Positions 1 through 8,465 of a stretch of 64,000 nucleotides of DNA are shown piece after piece (the stretch's first letter is position 1; each line of letters begins with the position of its first letter). Source of the DNA: Actinomycetales bacterium (GTDB lineage Bacteria > Actinomycetota > Actinomycetes > S36-B12); NCBI GenBank assembly GCA_016125355.1, contig WGLX01000008.1, positions 53,627-117,626 of the forward strand, read 5' to 3'. The position numbers and the translations under genes were made by a program. A model generated the notes under the pieces. The model made no database searches, had not been told where the DNA came from, and saw only the letters and a list, made by a program, of their open reading frames with translations.

Positions 1-756
1 CGTGCGATCGGCGAGCCAGCCGGGATCCAGCAGGCCGTCCCGATCAAGGACGTGGACGAGGCCGAGCACGAGGGCGACATCGGAGCCGGGCAGCAGCTGC
101 AGGTGCTCGTCGGCGGCCTTGGCCGTGTCGGTGCGGATCGGATCGATCACGGTGACGTGGGCGCCGGCCGCTCGCGCCTCCTCGATGAACGGCCACAGGT
201 GGCGGTTCGTGATCCGGGTGTTCGTCCCCCACAGGACGATGGTCCGGGCGTGCCGGATGGCCTCGGGATCCGCGCTCAGCGGCACGCCGAGCACATCGGC
301 CGCACCCATGCGGGAGGTGGTCCCGCAGATCTCGCCTCGGATGTCGCTCGCCCCGACGAGGTCGAAGAGCCGGTTGAGCGCCACGCCCATCTGCAGGGCG
401 CCCTGGGTGCCGGCCGACGCGAACTGCAGGATCGCCTCCGCCCGGCCATCGTCGATGAGGCCGCGCATCCGCCCGGCGATGTCGGCCAGGGCCTCATCCC
501 AGCCGATCGGCTCGAAGGCGCCGCTGCCCTTGGGGCCGGACCGCCGCAACGGCGTCAGCACCCGGTCCGGGTGGTAGACGCGGTCCAGGAACCGGTTGAC
601 CTTCGGGCACAGGGTGCCCCGGGTGAAGGGGTGATCCGCGTTGCCGCGCAGCCGCGTGGCGACGCCGTCCTCGACAGTGACCACCCAGGCACAGGTGTCC
701 GGGCAGTCGTGGTGGCAGGCCCCCAGAACCGTGAGCTGCTCGCCGACCCGCGTCAT
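1..756 (-). CDS. Molybdopterin-dependent oxidoreductase, N-terminal part (gene runs off the left edge)
   Basis: The reverse strand reads open from an ATG at 756 to position 1 (252 codons), with no stop before the window edge. Near the N-terminus it has an iron-sulfur pattern C14-x3-C18-x3-C22-x27-C50 (GACHHDCPDTC, then GTLCPKV), followed by VNRFLDRVYHPDRVLTPLRR and EPIGWDEAL. That order is the N-terminal 4Fe-4S plus molybdopterin domain of the DMSO reductase/BisC family. A Rossmann-like stretch follows (IVLWGTNTRITNRHLWPF). The start lies 17 bp after the stop of the PEP-utilizer gene, so the two are probably co-transcribed. The substrate is unknown and the C-terminal half, including the dinucleotide-binding domain, is outside the window. 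Confidence 0.9.
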   Translation of the reverse strand, partial: MTRVGEQLTVLGACHHDCPDTCAWVVTVEDGVATRLRGNADHPFTRGTLCPKVNRFLDRVYHPDRVLTPLRRSGPKGSGAFEPIGWDEALADIAGRMRGLIDDGRAEAILQFASAGTQGALQMGVALNRLFDLVGASDIRGEICGTTSRMGAADVLGVPLSADPEAIRHARTIVLWGTNTRITNRHLWPFIEEARAAGAHVTVIDPIRTDTAKAADEHLQLLPGSDVALVLGLVHVLDRDGLLDPGWLADRT

Positions 757-773
757 GGATGCAGCCTAGGCGG

Positions 774-2489
774 CTACACCGTCTCGAGAACCTCAACCGT
801 GCCCTTGGCTCCGTCGACCCGGACGCGGTCGCCCGTCTTGAGCGCCTGGGTGGCACCGACGAGGCCGCCCACGCAGGGGATGCCGAGCTCGCGGGCCACG
901 ATCATGGCGTGCGAGCCCATCGAGCCCGTGTTCACGATCACGCCCGATGCCACGAGGAACAGCGGCGTCCACGACGGATCCGTCTGCGGGGCGACGAGGA
1001 TCTCGCCCGGCTGGAACTCGTCGATCGCATCCGTGCTCAGGACGACCCGGACCGAGCCCTCGACGACGCCCTGTGAGGACGCCGCCCCGTTGAGCACGTC
1101 TCCGGCGTTGGCGCGAGCCGTGCTGCTCGCCCCCTTCCGAGGCAGGTCGGAGATGGAGGGGATCGGCTGGGAGGCATCGACGAAGGTCGGGATGTCAAGC
1201 TCCTGCAGGGCCTTCCAGGCCTGCTCCCGCTCCTTCAGCGCCTCGAGGTAGGACGTGTCCTTGAGCGCCAGGGCATCGAGCTCGCTGTCGAGCGCGATGA
1301 AGATCTGGCGGGAGTGCTCCAGGATCCCGTCCGCGGCGAGCCGCTCACCGAGCTCGATGAGCGCCATGCGGGCCTCGTTCATGATCTTGATGCAGGACGA
1401 CTTGCCACTCTCGCGCCAGCCGGCGAAGCGGCGGGCCGAGCCGATGGCACCGCGGAAGGCCGCCTCCGTGGCGGCGTCCATGCCCGCCGTCGCCTCGGCC
1501 ATGGCCCGGTCCGTCTCGGCGGCGTGGGCGGCCTGCTTGGCCGACGGCGACTGGGTGTCGTCGAGCAGTCGCATCTTGTCGACGAGGGCGAGGGCCAAGG
1601 TCGGCTTGGACTCCCATGACTCCGTGCCGAGGTCCCACTCGGACGGGCCGCGGTAGCCGAACTCGCCGATGAAGGCGGCGAACTCGCTCCAGAATCCGCC
1701 CGCGGCGATCGGGAGCTTCTCGGCGACCTTGTCGACCCCGCTGTCGAAGAGCGCCGTGAGCTCGGGGCTGTTGCGCACCGTGCGGGACAGGTTCCACAGG
1801 GCGTACGTCGGGGCCGCGGACTCCACGTCGCCGGCGTAGCCGAGGATCGTGACCAGCAGGTGGGCCTTCTCGGGGGGCAGCATCTGGCCCGCGACCGCCG
1901 GCCCGAGGGCGGCGTTGGACGAGCCGATCTGCTCCGACCGCCAGGCGAGCCGCTGGTAGGGCATCATCGCCCGCGCCCGCGCCACGAGCGCGCGGTTGCT
2001 CAGCGCCTTGAGGTTGGGTCGGTTCCAGCGGAGGTCGTCGGCGATCGCCTCGTCCTCATCGGCGCCCTCGAACTTGGTGGTGGACAGCACCCAGGCGGCG
2101 CGAGCCGCGCCGCGCTCGGACAGCTCGGGGTTCTGGTCCTCGGGCGAGGACACGTGCGCCGGGGCCCCCGGTGAGTTGAAGAAGATCGAGTCGATGATCT
2201 CGGCGGTCATGCCCTTGCGGATGCCCAGCACACGGACCGAGCTCTGGTTGACGTACAGGTATCCGTAGATGAAGCCGGCGACGGACGCCTCCTCGGCGAG
2301 CTCCTCCGCCGTGAAGCAGACGTCCTCGACGTATCCGGAGGCCCAGCCGGGCAGCACATTCGGGATCCAGCACATCGTCGCGCCGAGCGGCGTGATCGGA
2401 TCGGCCATCACGTCCGCGGCGTTGAGACGGGTGTAGACGGGGAAGCGGGTGCTGGGCTCGGTGTCGGTGAGCCAGGCCTTCTCGGACAT
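774..2489 (-). CDS. PEP-utilizing-enzyme mobile (phosphohistidine) domain protein, copy 1
   Basis: About 571 aa from an ATG at 2489 (MSEKAWLTDTEP). The open frame extends 22 codons further upstream, but paralogues at 5565 and 47922 begin in the same place. The N-terminus has the family signature RFPVYTRLNAADVMADP. The C-terminus has the swivelling-domain motif SHAMIVARELGIPCVGG with the expected phosphohistidine at about H527. The domain resembles the His domain of PEP synthase, pyruvate phosphate dikinase and rifampin phosphotransferase. No ATP-grasp nucleotide-binding domain is present, so a phosphoryl donor protein would have to act in trans, or the domain has another role. It is surrounded by oxidoreductases. 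The reaction is not known. Confidence 0.8.
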   Translation of the reverse strand: MSEKAWLTDTEPSTRFPVYTRLNAADVMADPITPLGATMCWIPNVLPGWASGYVEDVCFTAEELAEEASVAGFIYGYLYVNQSSVRVLGIRKGMTAEIIDSIFFNSPGAPAHVSSPEDQNPELSERGAARAAWVLSTTKFEGADEDEAIADDLRWNRPNLKALSNRALVARARAMMPYQRLAWRSEQIGSSNAALGPAVAGQMLPPEKAHLLVTILGYAGDVESAAPTYALWNLSRTVRNSPELTALFDSGVDKVAEKLPIAAGGFWSEFAAFIGEFGYRGPSEWDLGTESWESKPTLALALVDKMRLLDDTQSPSAKQAAHAAETDRAMAEATAGMDAATEAAFRGAIGSARRFAGWRESGKSSCIKIMNEARMALIELGERLAADGILEHSRQIFIALDSELDALALKDTSYLEALKEREQAWKALQELDIPTFVDASQPIPSISDLPRKGASSTARANAGDVLNGAASSQGVVEGSVRVVLSTDAIDEFQPGEILVAPQTDPSWTPLFLVASGVIVNTGSMGSHAMIVARELGIPCVGGLVGATQALKTGDRVRVDGAKGTVEVLETV

Positions 2490-2562
2490 GCGCCATCCAT
2501 TCGACTCGGGGAGTAACTCGAGGCGGAGTCTGCCACCACCGCGGGACGATGGCACGTTTTAT

Positions 2563-2574
2563 GTGGAAATCCAC
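2563..2574. promoter_or_regulatory. Short inverted repeat upstream of PEP-utilizer gene
   Basis: GTGGA-AA-TCCAC, 5-bp arms with a 2-nt centre, lies in the 89-bp gap between the copy 1 PEP-utilizer and the SCO1 gene, in a locally AT-rich stretch. It could be a small operator or chance. There is no direct evidence of function. Confidence 0.25.
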
Positions 2575-2578
2575 GGAT

Positions 2579-3418
2579 CTAGGAGGTCAGCGGCGTGCCC
2601 GTGACGAAGGAGATGCCGGCCTCGACGTCCCCGGGGGTCCAGGCCGGCCCCACCGGGGAGGCGACGTTCTGCCGACCCTCGTCGCTCAGATAGCTCTCCA
2701 GAGGGGCGGGGATCGAGGTGCCCCGCACGTCCGGGGCAGCATCCATCAGCCACCGCAGGTGACCGTCCGGACCCACGATGTAGACGACGTTCTGATGCTG
2801 GACGTCGTACGTGAGCGGCGCTCCCGTGAGCCAGTCGGTGGCCGAGGCGCCGGAAGCCTCATCCGAACGGCCGTACGACAGGTGGAAGGCGTTCCAGAAC
2901 TGGGCGATCTCGTCTGGTGTGCCGCGCAGGAACTCCCAGTTCGGCTGCGCTCCATACATCCCTTGGTAGGCCTTCAGGTGCGCCCGGTCATCGCGTTCCG
3001 GATCGACGGTGACCTCCACGACCTCGACCGAGTCCTGCAGACCCGCCGTATTGACCGCGCGGGTCACGGCGCCGAGATTCGCCGAGATCAGCGGGCAGAC
3101 CTCCTGACACAGCGTGAGGTTGGGGCTGACCACCACGGTCTTGCCGGCGAGGGACGCGAGGGTCACCACGTTCCCGTCCTGGTCGGTCAGCGGCAGGTCC
3201 ATCGCCGCCGGCGGCAGCACCTGGTCCAACGCGGTGCCGGCGGCAGGGGTGGCTGCCGACGCAGCAGCTCCGTCGGGCACCTCGACCACAGCTGGCGCGC
3301 CCGCGCCAGGTTCGGCATCGCGGCCACAGGCCGCGATGAGGGCACCGGCGAGGACGACGACGAGGACGAGCCCTGCGGGCCTGCGGATACGGGAACTAAC
3401 GGAGGGGAAGGGGATCAC
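2579..3418 (-). CDS. SCO1/SenC-family lipoprotein (copper/thiol-redox)
   Basis: 279 aa. The N-terminus is a lipoprotein signal peptide: basic RIRRP, a hydrophobic run, then a lipobox LIAAC with the lipidated Cys at about residue 31. The mature part is a thioredoxin-fold SCO protein with the copper/redox motif C104-QEV-C108-P and a later His in a VQHQNVVYIV context. SCO proteins sit on the outer face of the membrane and deliver copper to cytochrome oxidase or act as thiol reductases. It lies between a Rieske oxygenase and a PEP-utilizer on the same strand, which is not a usual cytochrome oxidase context, so its job here is unclear. Confidence 0.85.
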   Translation of the reverse strand: MIPFPSVSSRIRRPAGLVLVVVLAGALIAACGRDAEPGAGAPAVVEVPDGAAASAATPAAGTALDQVLPPAAMDLPLTDQDGNVVTLASLAGKTVVVSPNLTLCQEVCPLISANLGAVTRAVNTAGLQDSVEVVEVTVDPERDDRAHLKAYQGMYGAQPNWEFLRGTPDEIAQFWNAFHLSYGRSDEASGASATDWLTGAPLTYDVQHQNVVYIVGPDGHLRWLMDAAPDVRGTSIPAPLESYLSDEGRQNVASPVGPAWTPGDVEAGISFVTGTPLTS

Positions 3419-3452
3419 CCTTGCAGGGTAAGCCTCCCGGCTGGGGCCGCGG

Positions 3453-4682
3453 TCAGATGGTGCGCTCGCCGTGCACCGGCCGACCGTCGAGAAGCCGTGC
3501 CAGGGTGTCGTGCGCGTACTGGACCGCTATCTCGTTCCGCCCGATGATCATGTGCTTGTCCGGGATGGACTGCAGGCCGTTCTGCACGTCGGTCTGGGCG
3601 GTGTAGTCCTCGTCGCGGAAGGCCGCGAAGAACCACTCGGCGGTCTTCTCGGCCTCCGTCATCTGCTCCTCGGTCTGCGGCGGCGTGCGGAGCAGGGTGG
3701 TCTGCCAGGTCATCGACTCCCCCCACGAGTCACCCGGAAGCATGATCGAGATGACGGTGCGCTCGCGCATGCCCCCGGCGATCGACATGCCCGGGAAGAT
3801 CCAGTACACGAGGCCCATCGCGACCGCCGGGTCCCATTCCTCGCGCGGCTTGTCCATCATCGCGTCGAGGGTCCGCAGGGCGAACACGTTGCGCACGTGC
3901 GGGCCGAACCGGTCATTGGTGGCCCGGTTGGCGTGGTTGGTCAGCGCCACCGTGTTCGGGTGCAGGGCGCCGAAGTGGTAGCTCTCCAGGTAGCCGTCGA
4001 GGGTCACCTTCCAGTTCGGGCCGGGGAGCTCCTTGGTGACGAAGTGCGTGCACTTGTCGAGCTCGAGAGCCTCGAGGTAGGGCAGCACCGGGCCGAGCCA
4101 GGCATCGATGTCCATCTCCCGGCCGGGCGTCAGGCACACGTACACGATCCCCGCCCGTTCCTCGCACGCGAGGCGCACCAGGCCGTAGTCGTCCTTCTCG
4201 AACTCCCCGAAGGTGTCCTCGCCGGGGACGCCGGTCAGCCTTCCCTCGTGGTCGTACGACCACGCGTGGTACTGGCACACGAAACCACGGCGGGAGTTGC
4301 CGCAGCCCTCGGGGACGAGCTTCATCGCGCGGTGCCGGCAGACGTTGAGCATGGCGCGCAAGTGCCCGTCCCGGCCGCGAACGAGGATGATCTCCTTGCC
4401 GACCACGCGCAGCGCCTTGTAGTCGCCGACTTGAGCCACCTCAGCCGAGGTGCACACAGGCAGCGGGATCTTGTAGAAGACCTCGGTGACCTCGCGCTGC
4501 CACTGCTCGGGATCGAGGTAGTACGAGATCGGGATCTCCAGGGGGGCGGCCGCCTGGTCGGTGGTGCCGTTGCGCAGGTGCTCGACGAGGCGGTCCATGA
4601 TGGCCATGGCCTCGTCGCGCGTCAGCGCGGCATGGCCGCCGGCCAGGTACTGGGGAACATGGTCGATCGCGGTCATCGGCAC
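3453..4682 (-). CDS. Rieske non-heme iron oxygenase, alpha-type subunit (copy 1)
   Basis: 409 aa. The Rieske [2Fe-2S] cluster ligands are visible as C115-R-H117 and C136-QY-H139. The mononuclear iron site has DGYLESYHFGALH, giving H236 and H241, with D229 as a possible bridging acid. The length and domain order fit aromatic ring-hydroxylating or demethylating Rieske oxygenases. No ferredoxin or reductase is adjacent; the nearest ferredoxin gene is at 15268. A palindrome lies just upstream (4709-4726). The substrate cannot be read from sequence. Confidence 0.9.
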   Translation of the reverse strand: MPMTAIDHVPQYLAGGHAALTRDEAMAIMDRLVEHLRNGTTDQAAAPLEIPISYYLDPEQWQREVTEVFYKIPLPVCTSAEVAQVGDYKALRVVGKEIILVRGRDGHLRAMLNVCRHRAMKLVPEGCGNSRRGFVCQYHAWSYDHEGRLTGVPGEDTFGEFEKDDYGLVRLACEERAGIVYVCLTPGREMDIDAWLGPVLPYLEALELDKCTHFVTKELPGPNWKVTLDGYLESYHFGALHPNTVALTNHANRATNDRFGPHVRNVFALRTLDAMMDKPREEWDPAVAMGLVYWIFPGMSIAGGMRERTVISIMLPGDSWGESMTWQTTLLRTPPQTEEQMTEAEKTAEWFFAAFRDEDYTAQTDVQNGLQSIPDKHMIIGRNEIAVQYAHDTLARLLDGRPVHGERTI

Positions 4683-4708
4683 CTCGGGGCTCGTGCGGGT
4701 GGTCCCGC

Positions 4709-4726
4709 AAGTCGTCTAGATGACTT
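4709..4726. promoter_or_regulatory. Probable operator: 18-bp palindrome upstream of Rieske gene
   Basis: AAGTCGTCTAGATGACTT is palindromic except for one base pair and lies 27 bp upstream of the Rieske ATG, within the likely promoter. Its size and symmetry fit a TetR-type or GntR-type repressor site. No regulator gene is adjacent. Confidence 0.5.
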
Positions 4727-4755
4727 TAGCCGCCGTCGCCCCCGCGTCAACCCCC

Positions 4756-4790
4756 GACTCGTGTCTCCCACGAGGTGGGACAAACGACGC
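4756..4790. repeat. Degenerate copy of palindromic repeat family A
   Basis: The stretch starts GACTCGTGTCTCCCAC and ends GTGGGACAAACGACG, matching the intact palindrome at 4816-4850 with several changes. The inner arms GTCTCCCAC/GTGGGAC still pair. It lies 60 bp before the intact copy, between the Rieske start and the phosphatase stop. Confidence 0.6.
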
Positions 4791-4815
4791 AAACATCGGG
4801 TGAAGGGGCCGTTTT

Positions 4816-4850
4816 GACTCGTTTCTCCCACTAGGTGGGAGAAACGAGTC
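4816..4850. repeat. Palindromic repeat family A, intact copy
   Basis: Arms GACTCGTTTCTCCCAC and GTGGGAGAAACGAGTC (16 bp, perfect) around a 3-nt centre TAG. It lies directly after the stop codon of the histidine phosphatase gene. Another copy with the same arms is at 37050-37082. The transcript would form a strong hairpin, but there is no long U-tract. It could be a terminator, a REP-like repeat, or both. Confidence 0.75.
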
Positions 4851-5568
4851 AGTTGGTGTGGATGCCGACGTGCAGGTGCTGGCGCTCGTTGACCGAATGC
4901 ACCCGGCGGACCTCGCCCTTGGCCCAGACGGTCGTGATCGAGCAGTGGCTCGGCAGGAAGAACATGTCCTCCTCGATGCCCAGGATCCAGCCGAGATAGG
5001 CGTTGATGACCCCGCCATGGCTGACCAGGACGATGGACTGCCCCTCGAAGTCCGCCACCAGCTGCTCGATGGCACCGACGGCGCGCTGGCGGAACTCCGC
5101 CGACCCCTCGCCGAACGGCATCTCATCCCACTTCACGAACCGCTCGAAGCGGGCCTCCCGAGCGGCCCAGTCCTCCGGGTCGATGAGCGTCCGCGGATCG
5201 ACTCCGTGCTCGAGCTGGTTGAAGGTCTGCACCTCGACCAGCTCCGGCCGGACGATCGGCTCAAGCCCATGCGGCGCCGCGATGATCCTCGCCGTCTCGA
5301 TGGCTCGGTTCATCGTGCTGCACGCGACCACATCGACCTCGAAGTCCTCGGCCAGCGTGGCCGAGACCGCCATCGCCTGGGTCGTGCCGAGGCCGCTCAG
5401 CGGCGGGTCGTCCCACTGCTTGGGGTCGTAGTCCGTACCGGACGGGTAGTCCTGCTGGGCATGGCGCACGAGCGTCAGCCGGGTGACCCCCTCCTCCTCG
5501 AGGAAGAGGAACGGGCGGCGGACGGAGAACGGCGGCTCGGGCGACTTCGGCGGGGGCTTGAGCGTCAC
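4849..5568 (-). CDS. Histidine phosphatase family protein
   Basis: 239 aa from a GTG start at 5568 that overlaps the stop of the upstream PEP-utilizer (GTGA), so the two are translationally coupled. The phosphohistidine motif appears as LTLVRHAQQDYPSG (RHA in place of the common RHG). A second His is in VLVSHGGVINAYLG. This is the phosphoglycerate mutase/acid phosphatase fold, and such proteins usually hydrolyse small phosphate esters. Coupling to a phosphohistidine-domain protein suggests it could act on a phosphorylated intermediate, but this is inference. Confidence 0.85.
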   Translation of the reverse strand: MTLKPPPKSPEPPFSVRRPFLFLEEEGVTRLTLVRHAQQDYPSGTDYDPKQWDDPPLSGLGTTQAMAVSATLAEDFEVDVVACSTMNRAIETARIIAAPHGLEPIVRPELVEVQTFNQLEHGVDPRTLIDPEDWAAREARFERFVKWDEMPFGEGSAEFRQRAVGAIEQLVADFEGQSIVLVSHGGVINAYLGWILGIEEDMFFLPSHCSITTVWAKGEVRRVHSVNERQHLHVGIHTN

Positions 5569-7307
5569 GCCGACTCGACGACCCGGACCGCGCCGGTCGA
5601 TCCGTCGAGCTCGACGGTCGTGCCCGTGGGGAGGACCTGGCTGGCGTTGCGCAGGGAGACCACGCAGGGCACGCCCAGCTCACGGCTGACGATCACCGCG
5701 TGGCTGGCCTGGGCCCCGATCTCGCAGATGACCGCGCTGGCGATCATGAACAGCGGCACCCAGGACGGGTCGGTCGTCGTGCAGACGAGGATCTCCCCCG
5801 GCTCGAGGGAGTCCGCGTCGGCCAGGTCGAGGATCACCCTCGTCTTGGCCGTGACCGTGCCCGGTGAGCCGGGAATCCCCGTGAGCTCGGTTCCGACGGC
5901 AGCGCCGGCACCGGTGTTCTCGGCGATCCGCTTGCGCGTGGGCCACTCGCTGATCGGCGGGATCGGCACCCCTCGCTGCACGAGGTACGGCGGCTCCTTG
6001 TCGGCCAGGGTCAGCCACTGCCCATGCCGGTCGGCGAGCGTCTCGGTGAACGACGCCGGGTCGGCGAGGAAGGCGGCGAGCTCCGACTCGAGCAGCTGGA
6101 ACACGTGCAAGGGATCCTTCAGGTGCCCCCGCTCGTGCATCCTCCGGCCGAGCTCGCGGAACGCGAGCTTGGGCTCCTGCATGAGCATGACGGTCGCGTT
6201 CTTGCCGGCCTCCCGGAAGCGGTAGGACGACTGGCCCGACGCGATCCCGGCGGCCAGCATGCCCGCGCTCGCCTCATCGCCTGCCACCGCCGCGGTCAGC
6301 TCGGCAACGGCCGCCTCACGCTGCTCCGCGCCCTTCGCCGCGCGCGCCGCGGGGGACATCGGATCGTCCTGCCGGCGCACCCGATCGATCATCTGGTACG
6401 CGAGCGTGGGGTTGATCGTCCAGGTCTCAGCACTGATCTCCCACTCGTTGACCCCGCGATGGCCGAACTCCGCGAGCAGCGAGTCGAAGGCGGCTTTGAA
6501 CGCCTCGGCGGACGGGTTGGCCGCCAGCCGCTCGGCGATCCCGTCCATGCCCGCGTCGAACTCCGCGGTGAGGGCCGGGGTGTAGCGGACCATGCGGGAC
6601 AGCTCCCACACCTTCTCGGGGAGCCCCGCGGAGGCGACGTCACCGAGTGCGGCGAAGATCCTGATGCCCAGCTCGGGCTTGCCCACTGCGTCCGCGATGC
6701 CCTGGACGATCTGGGGGCCGACGGTCGCGCCGATCACGATCTGGGCGTAGATGTCCCAGCCGTACCGCTGCCAGCGGGCGGAGGTACGGCCGTACTCGAC
6801 GAGCTCCTCGTCGGAGATGGCGGCCAGGTCAGGGCGGGTGTTGCGCAGGCGACGGCACTCGGCGAGGAAGGACTCCGTCAGTGCCGCGTGCGCACCGCCG
6901 AGGATGGCGCCCATGGACTCGGCGAGCTTGGCCGAGCACTCCTCGTTGTCGTCACGGGGGTCGTGCTGGTACGGCGGCACGGAGGGGTTCTGGCCGAAGA
7001 AGGAGATGTCGATCGCATCAGGTGTGGCCCCCGGCATCCGGTAGCCGAACACCCGGCCCAGCGAGACCTGGTTGAAGAAGTACCCGCCCCAGTTGCCGTA
7101 GGTCTCGGGGATGCTCCAGTCGAACTCGTCCGGGGTGAAGGTTCCCAGCGCGATCCACGCATCCGCCGTGCCCGGTACGACGCCCTGCTCCCAGGCGAGG
7201 GTCCAGTTCAGCGGGGTGAACGGCTCCGGCCCGACCTCGTCCGCGTTGGCCCGGGTGTACAGGGGGAACCGCTCGCACGGCTCGGTATCGGAGATCCAGG
7301 TGTCCAT
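5565..7307 (-). CDS. PEP-utilizing-enzyme mobile (phosphohistidine) domain protein, copy 2
   Basis: 580 aa from an ATG at 7307 (MDTWISDTEPCERFPLYTRA). It is the same architecture as the proteins at 774 and 47922: an N-terminal signature FPLYTRANADEVGPEP, a long helical middle, and a C-terminal swivelling domain with SHAVIVSRELGVPCVVS (predicted phosphohistidine H536). No ATP-grasp domain is present. It overlaps the downstream histidine phosphatase by 4 bp and is followed on its upstream side by a SnoaL-like gene. The function is not established. Confidence 0.8.
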   Translation of the reverse strand: MDTWISDTEPCERFPLYTRANADEVGPEPFTPLNWTLAWEQGVVPGTADAWIALGTFTPDEFDWSIPETYGNWGGYFFNQVSLGRVFGYRMPGATPDAIDISFFGQNPSVPPYQHDPRDDNEECSAKLAESMGAILGGAHAALTESFLAECRRLRNTRPDLAAISDEELVEYGRTSARWQRYGWDIYAQIVIGATVGPQIVQGIADAVGKPELGIRIFAALGDVASAGLPEKVWELSRMVRYTPALTAEFDAGMDGIAERLAANPSAEAFKAAFDSLLAEFGHRGVNEWEISAETWTINPTLAYQMIDRVRRQDDPMSPAARAAKGAEQREAAVAELTAAVAGDEASAGMLAAGIASGQSSYRFREAGKNATVMLMQEPKLAFRELGRRMHERGHLKDPLHVFQLLESELAAFLADPASFTETLADRHGQWLTLADKEPPYLVQRGVPIPPISEWPTRKRIAENTGAGAAVGTELTGIPGSPGTVTAKTRVILDLADADSLEPGEILVCTTTDPSWVPLFMIASAVICEIGAQASHAVIVSRELGVPCVVSLRNASQVLPTGTTVELDGSTGAVRVVESA

Positions 7308-7361
7308 GGTGTTCCTTCGTTCGTGGTGACGAGTGTCGGTTCGTGGCGACGCGTGATCGGG

Positions 7362-7811
7362 CTAGTGGCCGATGACGGCGCGATCGCCCTGCTTCCACAT
7401 CCGGTCGAGGCGACGGTAGCGAATGCGCCAGCCGTCAGGGGTACGGACCACCCGGTCGGCGTACTCGCCCCCGAGGAAATAGTGCTTGACGTCCGAGGGC
7501 GCGGACTCGCGGATGTGCTGCGAGATCAGGTACGTGCGCACCTCCGCGGTGTCGCCGTCCTCGCTGAACTCGATGAGGCTCTTGCCGATGAGGTGCTGGG
7601 TGGCGTCGAGGTGCCCGATCGTCCCCTCGATCATGGCCCGGATGTCGGCCGGCCCGACCGGGTGGCCGAGGCCGCCGGCATCGAACTCCGCATCAGGGGT
7701 GAAGATCGAGTCGAGCTCGTCGAAGTTCCGGTAGTCGAGGGCACGCGAGTACCGCGCGAGCAGCTCCTCGATCTCGATGCGGTCATTGATCTGCTGAAGG
7801 TCCAAAGCCAT
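7362..7811 (-). CDS. SnoaL-like / NTF2-fold protein
   Basis: 149 aa. It begins MALDLQQINDRIEIEELLAR and continues YSRALDYRNFDELDSIFTPD, which is the typical N-terminal helix pair and D/E-rich strand of the SnoaL-like family, ending with a WRIRYRRL strand. Members are small cone-shaped barrels that act as isomerases, dehydratases or cyclases, or have no known activity. It is the first gene of the minus-strand block 774-7811, and is divergent from the flavin-binding gene at 7892. Confidence 0.8.
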   Translation of the reverse strand: MALDLQQINDRIEIEELLARYSRALDYRNFDELDSIFTPDAEFDAGGLGHPVGPADIRAMIEGTIGHLDATQHLIGKSLIEFSEDGDTAEVRTYLISQHIRESAPSDVKHYFLGGEYADRVVRTPDGWRIRYRRLDRMWKQGDRAVIGH

Positions 7812-7891
7812 GGCGGAGAAACTAGACAGGCACTACGGTTATTGCAAGGGTTTCCAACAATCCGACGACCGACTACCTCGTGGAGGACGGC

Positions 7892-8422
7892 ATGGCCGAG
7901 CAGGTGAAGAACTGGGAGGACGTGCGGTCCTACTCCCTCGACGACGACGCCGAGCAGCGGCTGTACGACGCCCAGATCGAGTGCACCCTCATCTGGTCCA
8001 GCAAGGACGGCTGGCCGATGGGCGTCATCGTCAACTACATCTTCCGGGAGGGCCGGTTCTGGCTGACCGCGAGCGAGGAGCGCCCGCGCGTCAACCAGAT
8101 CCGCAAGGACCCCCGCGTGTGCATCGCCATCTCGTCGAAGGGCTCGGCCATCAAGGAGCGGCAGAGCCTGACGTACAAGTGCGAGGCGATCGTCCACAAG
8201 GACCGCGAGACCCTCGACCGCATCCTTCCCGAGTTCGCCAGCGCCATGCGGCCGGGTGAGCCGGAGAAGGCGGCAGCCTTCCTCAAGATGCTCGACTCCC
8301 CCGAACGGGTCGTCTTCGAGCTCATCCCCGTCAAGCGGGTCGGCTTCGACAGCGCCAAGATGTGGGCCGCGTCCGAGGCGGCCCGTCCCAGCGACTCCCC
8401 CTCGGCTCCCAGCGGCCACTGA
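7892..8422 (+). CDS. Pyridoxamine 5'-phosphate oxidase-like (flavin/F420-binding split barrel) protein
   Basis: 176 aa from the ATG at 7892, chosen because GGAGGA at 7882 is well placed for it; a GTG at 7880 is in frame but overlaps that site. The sequence runs LYDAQIECTLIWSSKDGWPM, a split-barrel strand, then RVNQIRKDPRVCIAISSKG, as in FMN- or F420-dependent members of the family. The gene heads a plus-strand trio with an SDR and an esterase-like hydrolase. Cofactor and substrate cannot be told from sequence alone. Confidence 0.75.
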   Translation: MAEQVKNWEDVRSYSLDDDAEQRLYDAQIECTLIWSSKDGWPMGVIVNYIFREGRFWLTASEERPRVNQIRKDPRVCIAISSKGSAIKERQSLTYKCEAIVHKDRETLDRILPEFASAMRPGEPEKAAAFLKMLDSPERVVFELIPVKRVGFDSAKMWAASEAARPSDSPSAPSGH

Positions 8423-8465
8423 GCCCCTTCCAGGCCCCACGACACCCCCCCCAGATCGGATTCCC

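Noticed and set aside
52..1251. Long plus-strand open frame of about 400 codons at the left edge
   Set aside because: It mirrors the minus-strand molybdopterin and PEP-utilizer genes, has Arg/Pro/Asp-rich low-order sequence and shows no domain; high GC makes such shadows common.
3471..4817. Plus-strand open frame over the Rieske gene (about 450 codons)
   Set aside because: Complement of the clear Rieske reading frame with all cluster motifs; the shadow has none.
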